NCBI GenBank assembly: GCA_003151875.1 | Contig: PLYW01000142.1 | Location: forward strand, 17,896 to 44,303 | Length of the DNA stretch: 26,408 nt | Direction of reading: 5' to 3' | Source of the DNA: Acidobacteriaceae bacterium | GTDB taxonomy: Bacteria; Acidobacteriota; Terriglobia; Terriglobales; Acidobacteriaceae | Part shown: piece by piece, positions 1-6,570 of the stretch | Layout: each line of letters begins with the position of its first letter | How positions within the stretch are numbered: position 1 is the stretch's first letter | Program-made: the position numbers and the translations under genes | Notes under the pieces: generated by a model | What the model was told of the DNA's origin: nothing | The model's database searches: none | What the model saw: only the letters and a program-made list of their open reading frames with translations

Positions 1-689
1 GCCAGCACGATAAGCGCTTCCATGGAGCCCTGCTTGCGGACGAACTTGATGCCCTCCTTCAAGCTGGTGAACATCGACTCAGTGGTAGGCGCCGGCAGAA
101 AGCGGGTTGTAATCAGCAACAGCGAAACGATGGGCGCCAGGAACGAAAGTGCGTTCAACCCGAAGCACCACTTCTCGCCCAACTTCGCCAGAGCGATGCC
201 GGCGAACGCCGGGCCAATCGTTACCGCCAGGTTGAACTGAATCGAATTCAGCGCGATGGCGTTGGGCATGTCCTCGCGGTCCACCAGGGTGGGAATCAGC
301 GCCGAGTAAGCTGGACCGCCAAAAGCTTGCGCGAAGCCGGACATAAACGACAGGCAGAGGATGGGCCAGACATGAGTCAGTCCGTTGGCGACCAGAACGG
401 TGAGGATCGCCGCGCTTGCCATCTGCACGTACTGGGAGGCGAGCAACACCTTGCGCCGCTCGATCCGGTCGGCCACCACTCCGCCGATCAGCGAGAACAG
501 AAAGATGGGGATGCCGCCGAGAAACTGGTCGAGCGCCAGCAGGAACGCGGAATGGCTCAGCCGGTAGATGAGCCAGCCCTGGGCCACGATCTGCATCCAG
601 GTGCCGATGCTGGAGGTGCAGGCGCCGAACCACATCAAACGGAAATCACGATAGTGAAATGCTTTGAAGATCCTGTGGAAGGTTGACAG
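1..689 (-). CDS. MFS transporter, exporter-type (3' end outside window)
   Basis: About 229 N-terminal residues of a major facilitator superfamily permease, inner membrane, probably a proton-driven drug or siderophore exporter of the MFS_3/EntS type. The translation shows an AFHYRDFRLMWFGA start typical of this family, then TM1 with a TWMQ..AQGWLIY stretch, TM2, and the MFS motif A loop GGVVADRIERRK between TM2 and TM3; further hydrophobic segments follow to the window edge. The substrate cannot be told from this part. No ATG, GTG or TTG lies in frame upstream of the conserved start. The best start is a CTG at 689-687, nine bases after a GGAGG (complement of 699-703). An ATG at 696 is in another frame and stops after 16 codons, so a frameshift is the alternative reading. 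The family is clear; the start is not. Confidence 0.85.
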   Translation of the reverse strand, partial: MSTFHRIFKAFHYRDFRLMWFGACTSSIGTWMQIVAQGWLIYRLSHSAFLLALDQFLGGIPIFLFSLIGGVVADRIERRKVLLASQYVQMASAAILTVLVANGLTHVWPILCLSFMSGFAQAFGGPAYSALIPTLVDREDMPNAIALNSIQFNLAVTIGPAFAGIALAKLGEKWCFGLNALSFLAPIVSLLLITTRFLPAPTTESMFTSLKEGIKFVRKQGSMEALIVL

Positions 690-801
690 TCTGCATGTCC
701 TCCGCGTGTGAATGGGACTACTATCTTCGCACGGGAGCAGGCTCGATGTTTTTGCGAAAGGATGGGAGCCTCACGCTTTCAGCATTCAGCAATAACGCAT
801 T

Positions 802-972
802 GTCATCCTGAGCGGAGCGCCCGCAAAGATTTTCCGACTCGCGTCCTTGCGAGTCGGGCGGGAGCGGAGTCGAAGGACCCCTATGGGAGCGAGGATTCTC
901 TACAGGATAGGGGTTCTTCGACTGCGCTCGATCGTCCGCCGTGGCGGACGACCTCGCTCCGCTCAGAATGAC
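802..972. repeat. Dispersed palindromic element (MITE/REP-like)
   Basis: The ends are near-perfect inverted repeats: GTCATCCTGAGCGGAGCG at 802-819 and its complement at 955-972 with one mismatch. Inside are further self-complementary pieces such as CCGACTCG..CGAGTCGG near 835-858 and GTCCGCC..GGCGGAC near 934-950. The predicted peptides here look like translated repeat, not protein. A diverged, reversed relative lies near 10439-10554. Non-autonomous, with no transposase; inferred to be a dispersed genomic repeat. Confidence 0.65.
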
Positions 973-1032
973 ACCTGCAGGGGAGGATCATTTAACCGGT
1001 GCCAATGCATCGCGCGCGGGTTTGGCTTTGTT

Positions 1033-1065
1033 CCCACCCTTTCGCGAAAGAGGCGAAAGGATGGG
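1033..1065. terminator. Strong hairpin after the TonB-domain gene
   Basis: CCCACCCTTTCGC at 1033-1045 pairs with GCGAAAGGATGGG at 1053-1065 (12 of 13 pairs, one C/A mismatch, 7-base loop). It lies 10 bases past the stop of the minus-strand gene ending at 1076. There is no U-run on either side, so it may be a repeat-derived hairpin or 3'-end stabiliser and not an intrinsic terminator. The right arm sequence GCGAAAGGATGGG also occurs at about 754-766, which supports a repeat origin. Confidence 0.4.
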
Positions 1066-1075
1066 CATCCGGCGA

Positions 1076-1846
1076 TTAATGAGGCCCAGATAGGCTATAG
1101 CCGACGTTCAAGTGTATTTCCGCTTCGACTGGGTGATTTAGAAAAGTCGGCGGTGTCCAACGCGTATCCTGCGCAAGCTTGACTGCCGCGCCCGTCAACA
1201 TCGGGTGGCCCGAAATAATTTTGGCCTGAGACACATGCCCGTCCGGGGCAACGACTACGTCGAGTTGAACTATCCCTTGAACTCGCGCGTCACGCGCAGC
1301 GGAGGGGTAGGGAGGATTTGGGGCCGTGTCGGGACGCAAATCAAGATCGAGTTCCCGGTCTGACTTCGCCAGCGATCTGGTTCCGGCTGTGTAAATTCGA
1401 GTGGGGATAGTCTGAGCCGCGTAGTCTTGCAGCTCGCCCGGAGGCGGGGCACATGGCAAAAACTTCGTCCATTCCGGCGAATAGCAGATTCCAACGAAAC
1501 TCCACCATGCTGTGCGCGAACCGCGGTTCTCAACCGGCTTGAATCGCCAAGTCTTCATGACCTCGTCCGCGCTTGGTTGCAGATCTTGGATCTGAGTGAT
1601 CGGCTGCGACCGCAGGACGTTGCCATCGCTGTCAACGAAGACCTGGTAAATCGTCATCCCCCCGGCAGTCGTCTTTCCGCCTGCAGGAGCTTGCAAAGCT
1701 GCCGCGTCCATGATGAGTGCCGAGAGTGCGGTGAGGGACGGCAATTTCGGTATCGGCCTCGAAGTTCGATTCTGCTCATCGGTTTGTGGCGCTGCGGAAA
1801 GAGCACAGGTCAGAATTGCAATAGCGACACCAAGCATGAGTTTCAT
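1076..1846 (-). CDS. Secreted protein with TonB C-terminal domain(s)
   Basis: 256 aa from the ATG at 1846, chosen because it opens a clean signal peptide (MKLMLGVAIAILTCALSAA) and has AAGGA upstream; the longer frame adds 28 basic residues of no clear meaning. The C-terminal ~80 residues match the TonB C-terminal domain: PPYPSAARDARVQGIVQLDVVV, then PDGHVSQAKIISGHPMLTGAAV and a W-TPPTF segment before the final beta strand. Residues ~60-105 (YQVFVDSDGNV..VMKTWRFKPV) look like a second, diverged copy. Real TonB has an uncleaved N-terminal anchor and a Pro-rich spacer; this protein has neither, so it probably does not energise receptors and may be a free periplasmic protein using the fold for peptidoglycan or protein binding. 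It stands alone with no ExbBD. Domain call firm, function unknown. Confidence 0.75.
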   Translation of the reverse strand: MKLMLGVAIAILTCALSAAPQTDEQNRTSRPIPKLPSLTALSALIMDAAALQAPAGGKTTAGGMTIYQVFVDSDGNVLRSQPITQIQDLQPSADEVMKTWRFKPVENRGSRTAWWSFVGICYSPEWTKFLPCAPPPGELQDYAAQTIPTRIYTAGTRSLAKSDRELDLDLRPDTAPNPPYPSAARDARVQGIVQLDVVVAPDGHVSQAKIISGHPMLTGAAVKLAQDTRWTPPTFLNHPVEAEIHLNVGYSLSGPH

Positions 1847-2181
1847 TAGAGATGAGATCCTTCGGGTGAATTTTAGCCGGTTCTGCGTTAAGACTGCTTT
1901 AGTTTTGCGAAAAAAGCCGACGAATACCAATTACTGTCGCGACCAGACCCATTACACCAGCAATCCCGAAAAGGGGATGTGACCGTGATCACCGGTGGGT
2001 CTAGAACTGAGGCTATGCCGAGCCGGCATCTGCTGGAAAACTGCACTGTTGGCGGTGGTATAATCTCAGTTTGCCTGCTCTTTCTCCGCGCGATTTGAAG
2101 CGGAAGCATCGCTTCGTCTGCGGAATGGGCGGGACATTCATTGGTAGCCATCCGAATTTATTCAAGATCTGAGGTCTCTCC
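1847..2181. other. Divergent intergenic region, TonB-domain gene / yebC
   Basis: 335 bases between two divergent genes. It contains the yebC promoter and leader. On the minus strand at 1987-1899 there is a 29-codon open stretch with no start codon, ending in a hydrophobic segment (GIAGVMGLVATVIGIRRLF); it could be a gene remnant but is too short to call. No RNA gene seen. Confidence 0.5.
2056..2064 (+). promoter_or_regulatory. Probable extended -10 promoter for yebC
   Basis: TGGTATAAT at 2056-2064 is a perfect TATAAT preceded by the TGn extension. No convincing -35 is seen at 16-18 bp, as is usual for extended -10 promoters. A start near 2071 would give a leader of about 110 bases before the yebC ATG. 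Confidence 0.5.
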
Positions 2182-2928
2182 ATGTCCGGCCATTCCAAAT
2201 GGGCAACCATTAAACACAAGAAGGGCGCGCTGGATGCCAAGCGCGGCAAGATTTTCACTCGGTTGATAAAGGAAATCACCATCGCGGCCAAGAGCGGTGG
2301 CGATCCTGAGAAGAACCCCCGGCTGCGCGGCGCGGTGGCGGCGGCCAAGGCGGAAAACATGCCGGCCGACAACATCAAGCGCGCCATCCAGCGCGGCACC
2401 GGCGAATTGCCCGGCATCTCCTACGAAGAAATCACCTTTGAGGGCTACGGTCCGGGCGGCGTTGCCATCCTGGTGGAAGTCTCCACCGACAATCGCAACC
2501 GCACGGTCAGCGAAATGCGGCACGCCTTCTCCAAGAACGGCGGGAACATGGGCGAGGCCGGCTCGGTCGCGTGGATGTTCCATAAGAAGGGCGACATCGT
2601 GATTGCGAAGTCGGCGGCCAAGGAAGACGACTTGCTGAATATCGTTCTCGAAGCCGGCGCGGACGACCTGAAAGACGATGGCGACAACTGGGAGATTCTG
2701 ACTGACCCGTCGGTTTATGAGTCAGTGTTGGAAGCGGTGAAGAAGGCCGGCATCACGCCCGAGGTGGCTGAGATCGGCATGGTGCCGCAGACCTACACCA
2801 AGCTGGAAGGCCATCAGGCCGGTACCATGATCCGCCTGCTGGAAGCGCTGGAAGACCAGGACGACGTGGAGCACGTGTACTCCAACTTCGATATCGATCA
2901 GAAACAGTTGGAGGAAGTGGCGGGGTAA
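2182..2928 (+). CDS. yebC: YebC/PmpR (TACO1) family protein
   Basis: 248 aa, the usual length for the family. The N-terminus MSGHSKWATIKHKKGALDAK is the family hallmark, followed by KIFTRLIKEITIAAKSGG and the three-domain YebC layout: MPADNIKRAIQRGTG, then YEGYGPGG-type (FEGYGPGGVAILVE) and NRTVSEMRHAFSKNGGNMGEAGSVAWMF, ending with an acidic domain. The family is cytoplasmic; it was long annotated as a transcriptional regulator and has more recently been tied to translation through difficult proline-rich stretches. GAGG seven bases before the ATG supports the start. The gene has its own promoter and terminator. In many bacteria yebC sits next to ruvC; here it does not. Very secure assignment. 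Confidence 0.97.
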   Translation: MSGHSKWATIKHKKGALDAKRGKIFTRLIKEITIAAKSGGDPEKNPRLRGAVAAAKAENMPADNIKRAIQRGTGELPGISYEEITFEGYGPGGVAILVEVSTDNRNRTVSEMRHAFSKNGGNMGEAGSVAWMFHKKGDIVIAKSAAKEDDLLNIVLEAGADDLKDDGDNWEILTDPSVYESVLEAVKKAGITPEVAEIGMVPQTYTKLEGHQAGTMIRLLEALEDQDDVEHVYSNFDIDQKQLEEVAG

Positions 2929-2934
2929 GGGAGC

Positions 2935-2962
2935 ACTCAGCAATCAGCACTCAGCATTCAGC
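2935..2962. repeat. Heptamer tandem repeat, (A/T)CTCAGC type
   Basis: Four tandem seven-base units (ACTCAGC, AATCAGC, ACTCAGC, ATTCAGC) directly after the yebC stop. They are the reverse complement of the GCTGAAT heptamers at 3154-3192 and match the pair at 777-790. Confidence 0.75.
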
Positions 2963-2972
2963 CAAGTTAGGG

Positions 2973-3005
2973 ACGGCCGCCCGGGTGAACGGCCGTTTTG
3001 CTTTA
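2973..3005 (+). terminator. Rho-independent terminator after yebC
   Basis: ACGGCCG (2973-2979) pairs with CGGCCGT (2990-2996), with a 10-base loop, followed by TTTGCTTT. It lies 45 bases after the yebC stop. Confidence 0.75.
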
Positions 3006-3010
3006 GGAAA

Positions 3011-3070
3011 GTCCACCATAGAGCTACAGAGAGAATCGTTCCACCACAGAGAACACGGAGCGCACGGAGA
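3011..3070. repeat. Dispersed CCACCA-CAGAG-CACGGAG repeat
   Basis: Two related units: TCCACCATAGAG near 3012 and TCCACCACAGAG near 3040, the second continuing into AACACGGAGCGCACGGAG. A reversed relative with the same words is at 14605-14633. Short, purine-rich and non-coding; probably a spreading intergenic repeat. Confidence 0.55.
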
Positions 3071-3122
3071 CATCAAAATTAGAAAACTATTCAAACGGAT
3101 GACCTTGCTCGCGTAGATGCTG

Positions 3123-3151
3123 TTCACCGTTGAATCTCTGATAGGTACAAT
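3123..3151 (+). promoter_or_regulatory. Sigma-70-type promoter for the M28 gene
   Basis: TTCACC (3123-3128) and TACAAT (3146-3151) separated by 17 bp. Transcription would start around 3158, so the heptamer repeat at 3154-3192 would be in the 5' untranslated leader of the gene at 3233. Confidence 0.5.
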
Positions 3152-3153
3152 GG

Positions 3154-3192
3154 GCTGAGTGCTGAATGCTGAATGCTGAATGCTGAATGCTG
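3154..3192. repeat. Heptamer tandem repeat, GCTGAAT x5.5
   Basis: GCTGAGT at 3154 followed by four exact GCTGAAT units (3161-3188) and a partial GCTG. It is the opposite orientation of the tract at 2935-2962, so the two could base-pair. The count of units is a likely site of slippage variation between strains. Confidence 0.85.
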
Positions 3193-3232
3193 CCCCGGTA
3201 AGAGCACCCCGCGATTTACAATGGTTGGCAGC

Positions 3233-4240
3233 ATGAAGCCCCGCCGAATATCTTTCTCTCCACTCGTTCTTTGTTTGCTGGTTCTCGTCGCTGGGGTCAG
3301 CTCGGGATGCAACAAGCAGACACCATCTGCGGCATCTGCCGAGATCAAGCCCGCGGCGGCGACAAATGCTCCGCCAGTTGCTCCGGCGGTCACTCCGCTC
3401 ACCGACTCCGGCAGCGCGGCTCCCAAGCCCGACATCAACGGCAACCGCGTAATGCAGTACGTGAAGGAGATCGTCGCGTTCGGTGCGCGTCCGCCCGGCA
3501 GTCCGGCGCACGCCAAGCTGGAGCAGTACATCCATTCGAAGCTCAAGGGAGTTGACGTCGAAAACGACACCTTTACCGCGAAAACTCCGGTCGGCGCATT
3601 CCCAATGAACAACATCATCGCGAAATTTCCGGGGAAGAAAGACGGTATCATTGTGGTCGCCGGCCACTACGATACGGTCTATCACCTGAAAAACTTTGTG
3701 GGCGCCAACGACGGCGGCTCGTCGACGGCGCTGCTGCTGGCGCTTGCCGACCAATTCCGCGGCACGCCGCTCGACGGCTACAGCGTCTGGCTGGTGTGGA
3801 CCGACGGGGAAGAGGCCTTCGTGAACTGGACCGACACCGACAGCATCTATGGCACTCGGCATCTGGCGCAGAAATGGCAGCAGGATGGGACGGCGAAGAA
3901 GATCAAGGCGTTCATCCTCGTCGATATGATCGGTGACGCGGACCTCGACATCCAGCAGGAAACCAACTCGACGCCGTGGTTGAGCGAACTGGTTTACCAG
4001 GCGGCCACCAACCTGGGCTACCAGTCGCATTTTTACCAATCCAAGGCTGGCATTGGCGACGATCACATGCCGCTTTTGAAGATCGGCGTGCCGGCGGTTG
4101 ACATCGTCGACCTCGACTACGGTTACAACAATGTCTTCTGGCACACGGCGCAAGACACGGTGGACAAGCTCAGTCCGCAATCGCTGGCGATCAGCGGCGA
4201 CGTGGTGCTGGAAACCATCCGCCTGGTGAACGCGCGCTAG
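3233..4240 (+). CDS. M28-family, glutaminyl-peptide cyclotransferase-like lipoprotein
   Basis: 335 aa from the ATG at 3233; an ATG at 3221 is also possible and neither has a good ribosome binding site. A signal peptide (residues 1-25) ends in VSSGC, a passable lipobox with C26, so the protein is probably lipid-anchored and exported. The catalytic domain shows the M28 zinc residues: H145 in GHYDTVYH, D160 in GANDGGSS, the E193-E194 pair in DGEEAF, D231 in LVDMIGD and H304 in FWHTAQD. The stretch DGEEAFVNW..DSIYGTRHLA and DDHMPLLKIGVP closely follow animal-type glutaminyl cyclases, which form N-terminal pyroglutamate, so that is a plausible activity; aminopeptidase activity is the alternative. 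The extra H145 is a normal metal ligand in M28 peptidases. Its stop codon overlaps the convergent DUF4097 gene. Confidence 0.85.
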   Translation: MKPRRISFSPLVLCLLVLVAGVSSGCNKQTPSAASAEIKPAAATNAPPVAPAVTPLTDSGSAAPKPDINGNRVMQYVKEIVAFGARPPGSPAHAKLEQYIHSKLKGVDVENDTFTAKTPVGAFPMNNIIAKFPGKKDGIIVVAGHYDTVYHLKNFVGANDGGSSTALLLALADQFRGTPLDGYSVWLVWTDGEEAFVNWTDTDSIYGTRHLAQKWQQDGTAKKIKAFILVDMIGDADLDIQQETNSTPWLSELVYQAATNLGYQSHFYQSKAGIGDDHMPLLKIGVPAVDIVDLDYGYNNVFWHTAQDTVDKLSPQSLAISGDVVLETIRLVNAR

Positions 4241-5031
4241 AACTTGCCGATGTGGATGCTGCCGTCGCCGGTGGTGATCTCCAGCAGCGGCCCGCCGCCG
4301 TTTAACTTGCCGCGAATGCGCGCGCTCTCAATGGACCCGTTCACCGTAACCGGCATGTCCGACTGGATGTGGCCGTCGCCAGTGTGAGCGTAAAGCTCGG
4401 CGGCAAAGTCTTGCGGAAGCCGAACCTCCACCCCGCCGTCGCTGGTGTGAATCAGCCATCCATTGTTCATCTTCGAACCCGGTCGCACGGTGAGATCAAT
4501 ATGTCCATCGCCGGTGCGCAGATCAAGGTCGGTCAGCACGCCGTCAATGGTCATGTGGCCGTCGCTGGTGTGGGCGTGCAGCCCGCCACTGAAGTTGCGA
4601 ACCTGAATGTGTCCGTCGCCGGTATCGATGCGGGCCTGCCCGGAGATGCCATCGACCCCGATGTGCCCGTCGCCAGAGTGCAAGTCCAGAGCGGTTTCCA
4701 AGGGAACCTGGACCTCGATGCGCACTCCTCGATGGGAACTGATGTGGAAGCCCCAGTTGTTGTTGGGCACGTGGACCTGCAGATCTACTTTGTCGGCGTC
4801 CTGGCGCTCGGTGACGCGCACGCCGCTGCCGCCGATGCTGTAGCCCTCGGCGATCACCCGGGCTGAAACTGTGCGTCCGGCTCCGCGCGTGATTTCGACC
4901 GAGGCGTCGTTGGTGTCCACATGCAAGGTCGGCTTGTCACCGACCTGATAAGTTTTGCTCCATTCCTCGGCAAAAGCAGAAACACCGAGTACTGAGAGGC
5001 ACAGGAGAATAATTAGGAAGGTTTTACGCAC
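4237..5031 (-). CDS. DUF4097-type secreted protein with GDGHI repeats
   Basis: 264 aa, signal peptide 1-21 (ends SAFA). After an N-terminal strand-rich part, seven copies of a [ST]-[GS]-D-G-[HGS]-[IMV] motif occur at residues ~119, 137, 155, 173, 196, 217 and 254, the first four exactly 18 residues apart. This is the pattern of DUF4097-like proteins, which fold as right-handed beta-helix or beta-solenoid stacks. Each repeat reads like a turn with alternating polar tips (DGHI). Function is unknown; export suggests a periplasmic or surface role. The start is GTG at 5031-5029 with AGGAGG six bases upstream, but that site lies in a hairpin (see 5038-5063). The C-terminus overlaps the stop of the convergent M28 gene by 4 bp. 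Confidence 0.8.
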   Translation of the reverse strand: MRKTFLIILLCLSVLGVSAFAEEWSKTYQVGDKPTLHVDTNDASVEITRGAGRTVSARVIAEGYSIGGSGVRVTERQDADKVDLQVHVPNNNWGFHISSHRGVRIEVQVPLETALDLHSGDGHIGVDGISGQARIDTGDGHIQVRNFSGGLHAHTSDGHMTIDGVLTDLDLRTGDGHIDLTVRPGSKMNNGWLIHTSDGGVEVRLPQDFAAELYAHTGDGHIQSDMPVTVNGSIESARIRGKLNGGGPLLEITTGDGSIHIGKF

Positions 5032-5037
5032 AGAACT

Positions 5038-5063
5038 CCTCCTCGTTGCTTGTTACGAGGAGG
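5038..5063 (-). promoter_or_regulatory. Hairpin covering the ribosome binding site of the DUF4097 gene
   Basis: In the minus-strand transcript CCTCCTCG (5063-5056) pairs perfectly with CGAGGAGG (5045-5038) across a 10-base loop. The second arm contains the AGGAGG ribosome binding site, which ends six bases before the GTG start. The pairing would hide it from the ribosome. A transcript terminator is unlikely since no U-run follows. Confidence 0.6.
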
Positions 5064-5224
5064 GCCCTGCGTTTGTTCTGTGGTTGCGAATCAGGAGATA
5101 CGGAAAGGCAGTTTGCGGTGCCCGGGGCATACGCTACTTAGCGGAGTGGAACTTCGCGCACGCCCCTCACGAGCATCGCTCCCTGCTTGCTGAAATAGAC
5201 GATCCCGCAGGAGAAAAGTTAGCG

Positions 5225-6418
5225 TCACCGGCTGTATTGATTCTGCTTTTTCTCCGCGTGGCGCTCCAAGCCAAGTTGGATCAGCCGGTCCATCAATTCG
5301 GGATAATCGATTCCCGTCGCGGCCCACATCTTGGGATACATGCTGATGGAGGTGAAGCCGGGAATGGTGTTGACTTCGTTGACGTACACCTTGCCCCGGC
5401 GTGGGTCCAGGAGAAAGTCCACGCGCGCCATGCCGGCGCAATCCACCGCCTTGAAGGCCGCGATGGCGAGTTGCTGCACTTCCTTTTGTTTGGCTTTCGG
5501 GAGCTTGGCCGGGATGATCGACTCCGATCCTTCGACCAGATATTTGGCGTCGTAGTCGTAAAACTCTTTCACGGGGACGATCTCGCCGGGCAGGGAAGCG
5601 ATAGGGTTGTCATTGCCCAGCACCGAGCATTCGATCTCGCGGGCCTTGCTTTTTGCGCCGCCAACGCCCTGCTCGATCACCAGCTTGCGATCGTAGCGCG
5701 CCGCCTCGTCCATGGCCGCAGTCAGTTCGCCAGTATTGTGCACTTTGCTGATCCCGACCGACGAGCCCAGGTTCGCGGGCTTCACGAACACCGGATATTT
5801 CAGCGCGGCTTCGATTTGCTTGCGCACCTTTTTGGGTTGTTCCCGCCACGCGCTGCGCAGCACGGTGACGTGCTTCACGATGGGCAGGCCGGCGTCGCGG
5901 AAGAGGCGCTTCATCACATCCTTGTCCATGCCGGCAGCAGAGCCCAACACGCCAGCGCCGACATAGGCAATGTCTGCCAGTTCCAGCAAGCCCTGGATGG
6001 TGCCATCTTCGCCGAAGGTGCCGTGCAGAACGGGGAAGATGATGTCCACGTCAATCGAATTGGGCGCCGCGTGCAATTCCGTAGAGTGCGTCTCAAACGG
6101 CATTAGCGCGGAATGGTTTTCGCCCGGCATGGGCGGCACTACCACGGCTTCGCCTTTGGCCAGGACGGCGGCGGCAGAAGTCATCTCGGGATCGCCGGCG
6201 CGCAGATGACGCGGCTCGGCGGCTTCTGGCGGGTTGCCGCGCAACAGCCGCTCGGCGTGGGCCGCAGTCACCCATCGCCCTTCCTTGGTAATACCGATGG
6301 GCACAACGTCGTATTTCTTCTTATCGATTGCGTTCAGGACCGAGGCTGCCGACAGCAGCGAGACTTCATGCTCGCCACTGCGCCCGCCGAACAGGACACC
6401 TATCCGGAGTTTCGTCAT
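5225..6418 (-). CDS. ddl: D-alanine--D-alanine ligase
   Basis: 397 aa, ATP-grasp enzyme making D-Ala-D-Ala for peptidoglycan precursors in the cytoplasm. N-terminal GVLFGGRSGEHEVSLLSA; central VLHGTFGEDGTIQGLLELA and YVGAGVLGSAAGMDKDVMK; ATP-binding VFVKPANLGSSVGISK (K213); omega-loop YDYDAKY (287-293), whose tyrosine marks the D-Ala-D-Ala type and not the VanA-like D-Lac type; metal-binding VDFLLDP and EVNTIPGFTSISMYP (E348, N350). The length suits the DdlA-like longer form. The ATG at 6418 has a weak ribosome binding site but overlaps by ATGA the stop of a short upstream ORF (6415-6522), which may deliver ribosomes. It is not in a mur operon here. Function secure. Confidence 0.97.
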   Translation of the reverse strand: MTKLRIGVLFGGRSGEHEVSLLSAASVLNAIDKKKYDVVPIGITKEGRWVTAAHAERLLRGNPPEAAEPRHLRAGDPEMTSAAAVLAKGEAVVVPPMPGENHSALMPFETHSTELHAAPNSIDVDIIFPVLHGTFGEDGTIQGLLELADIAYVGAGVLGSAAGMDKDVMKRLFRDAGLPIVKHVTVLRSAWREQPKKVRKQIEAALKYPVFVKPANLGSSVGISKVHNTGELTAAMDEAARYDRKLVIEQGVGGAKSKAREIECSVLGNDNPIASLPGEIVPVKEFYDYDAKYLVEGSESIIPAKLPKAKQKEVQQLAIAAFKAVDCAGMARVDFLLDPRRGKVYVNEVNTIPGFTSISMYPKMWAATGIDYPELMDRLIQLGLERHAEKKQNQYSR

Positions 6419-6522
6419 GAATGCATCTTAACTCGGAGAAGGCGGGTTGCCGGAGACGATCTCCCGAAAGGCCGTTTCCGGATGGAGTGTCCGCGCCGCA
6501 GGTTTCCGTTGCCCTTGCCCAT
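6415..6522 (-). CDS. Putative 35-aa leader ORF coupled to ddl
   Basis: On the minus strand an ATG at 6522-6520 opens 35 codons, beginning MGKGNGNLRRGHSIRKRPF and ending VKMHS, with stop TGA at 6417-6415 overlapping the ddl ATG as ATGA. GAGG stands eight bases before the ATG, a better ribosome binding site than ddl's own. The peptide is strongly basic (about eleven Arg/Lys) and resembles nothing I recognise. It could be a translated small protein, a coupling device for ddl, or chance. The ATGA overlap plus the placed GAGG is the case for translation; codon-level conservation would decide. Confidence 0.45.
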   Translation of the reverse strand: MGKGNGNLRRGHSIRKRPFGRSSPATRLLRVKMHS

Positions 6523-6552
6523 AAAACACACCTCGTTTCAAGCTAGCGTTTG

Positions 6553-6570
6553 TCTTACACTGTTGTAAGA
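6553..6570. promoter_or_regulatory. Palindromic operator before vapB
   Basis: TCTTACA-CTGT-TGTAAGA, a perfect seven-base inverted repeat around a 4-base centre, ends one base before the vapB ATG. AbrB-fold antitoxins commonly autorepress at such short palindromes. It is also about 30 bases upstream of the divergent ddl leader ORF, so binding might affect both. A TAAGAT at 6566-6571 could be the vapB -10 box within it. Confidence 0.65.

Noticed and set aside
79..633. Long minus-strand open frame across the MFS region
   Set aside because: It lies in another frame from the transporter, and its Arg/His-rich translation has no hydrophobic segments; it is a shadow of the MFS gene.
708..1182. Plus-strand open frames over the palindromic element
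   Set aside because: They translate the inverted repeat and continue into the 3' end of the TonB-domain gene; no protein-like features.
1888..2151. 87-codon minus-strand frame upstream of the TonB-domain gene
   Set aside because: Composition is mixed and unlike a protein, it has no good ribosome binding site, and it crosses the yebC promoter region.
2951..4180. 409-codon minus-strand frame opposite the M28 gene
   Set aside because: It runs antisense to a clearly conserved M28 gene; the length is due to high GC (stop codons are rare).
4955..6106. 383-codon plus-strand frame opposite ddl
   Set aside because: Antisense to ddl; His/Arg-rich, no domain.
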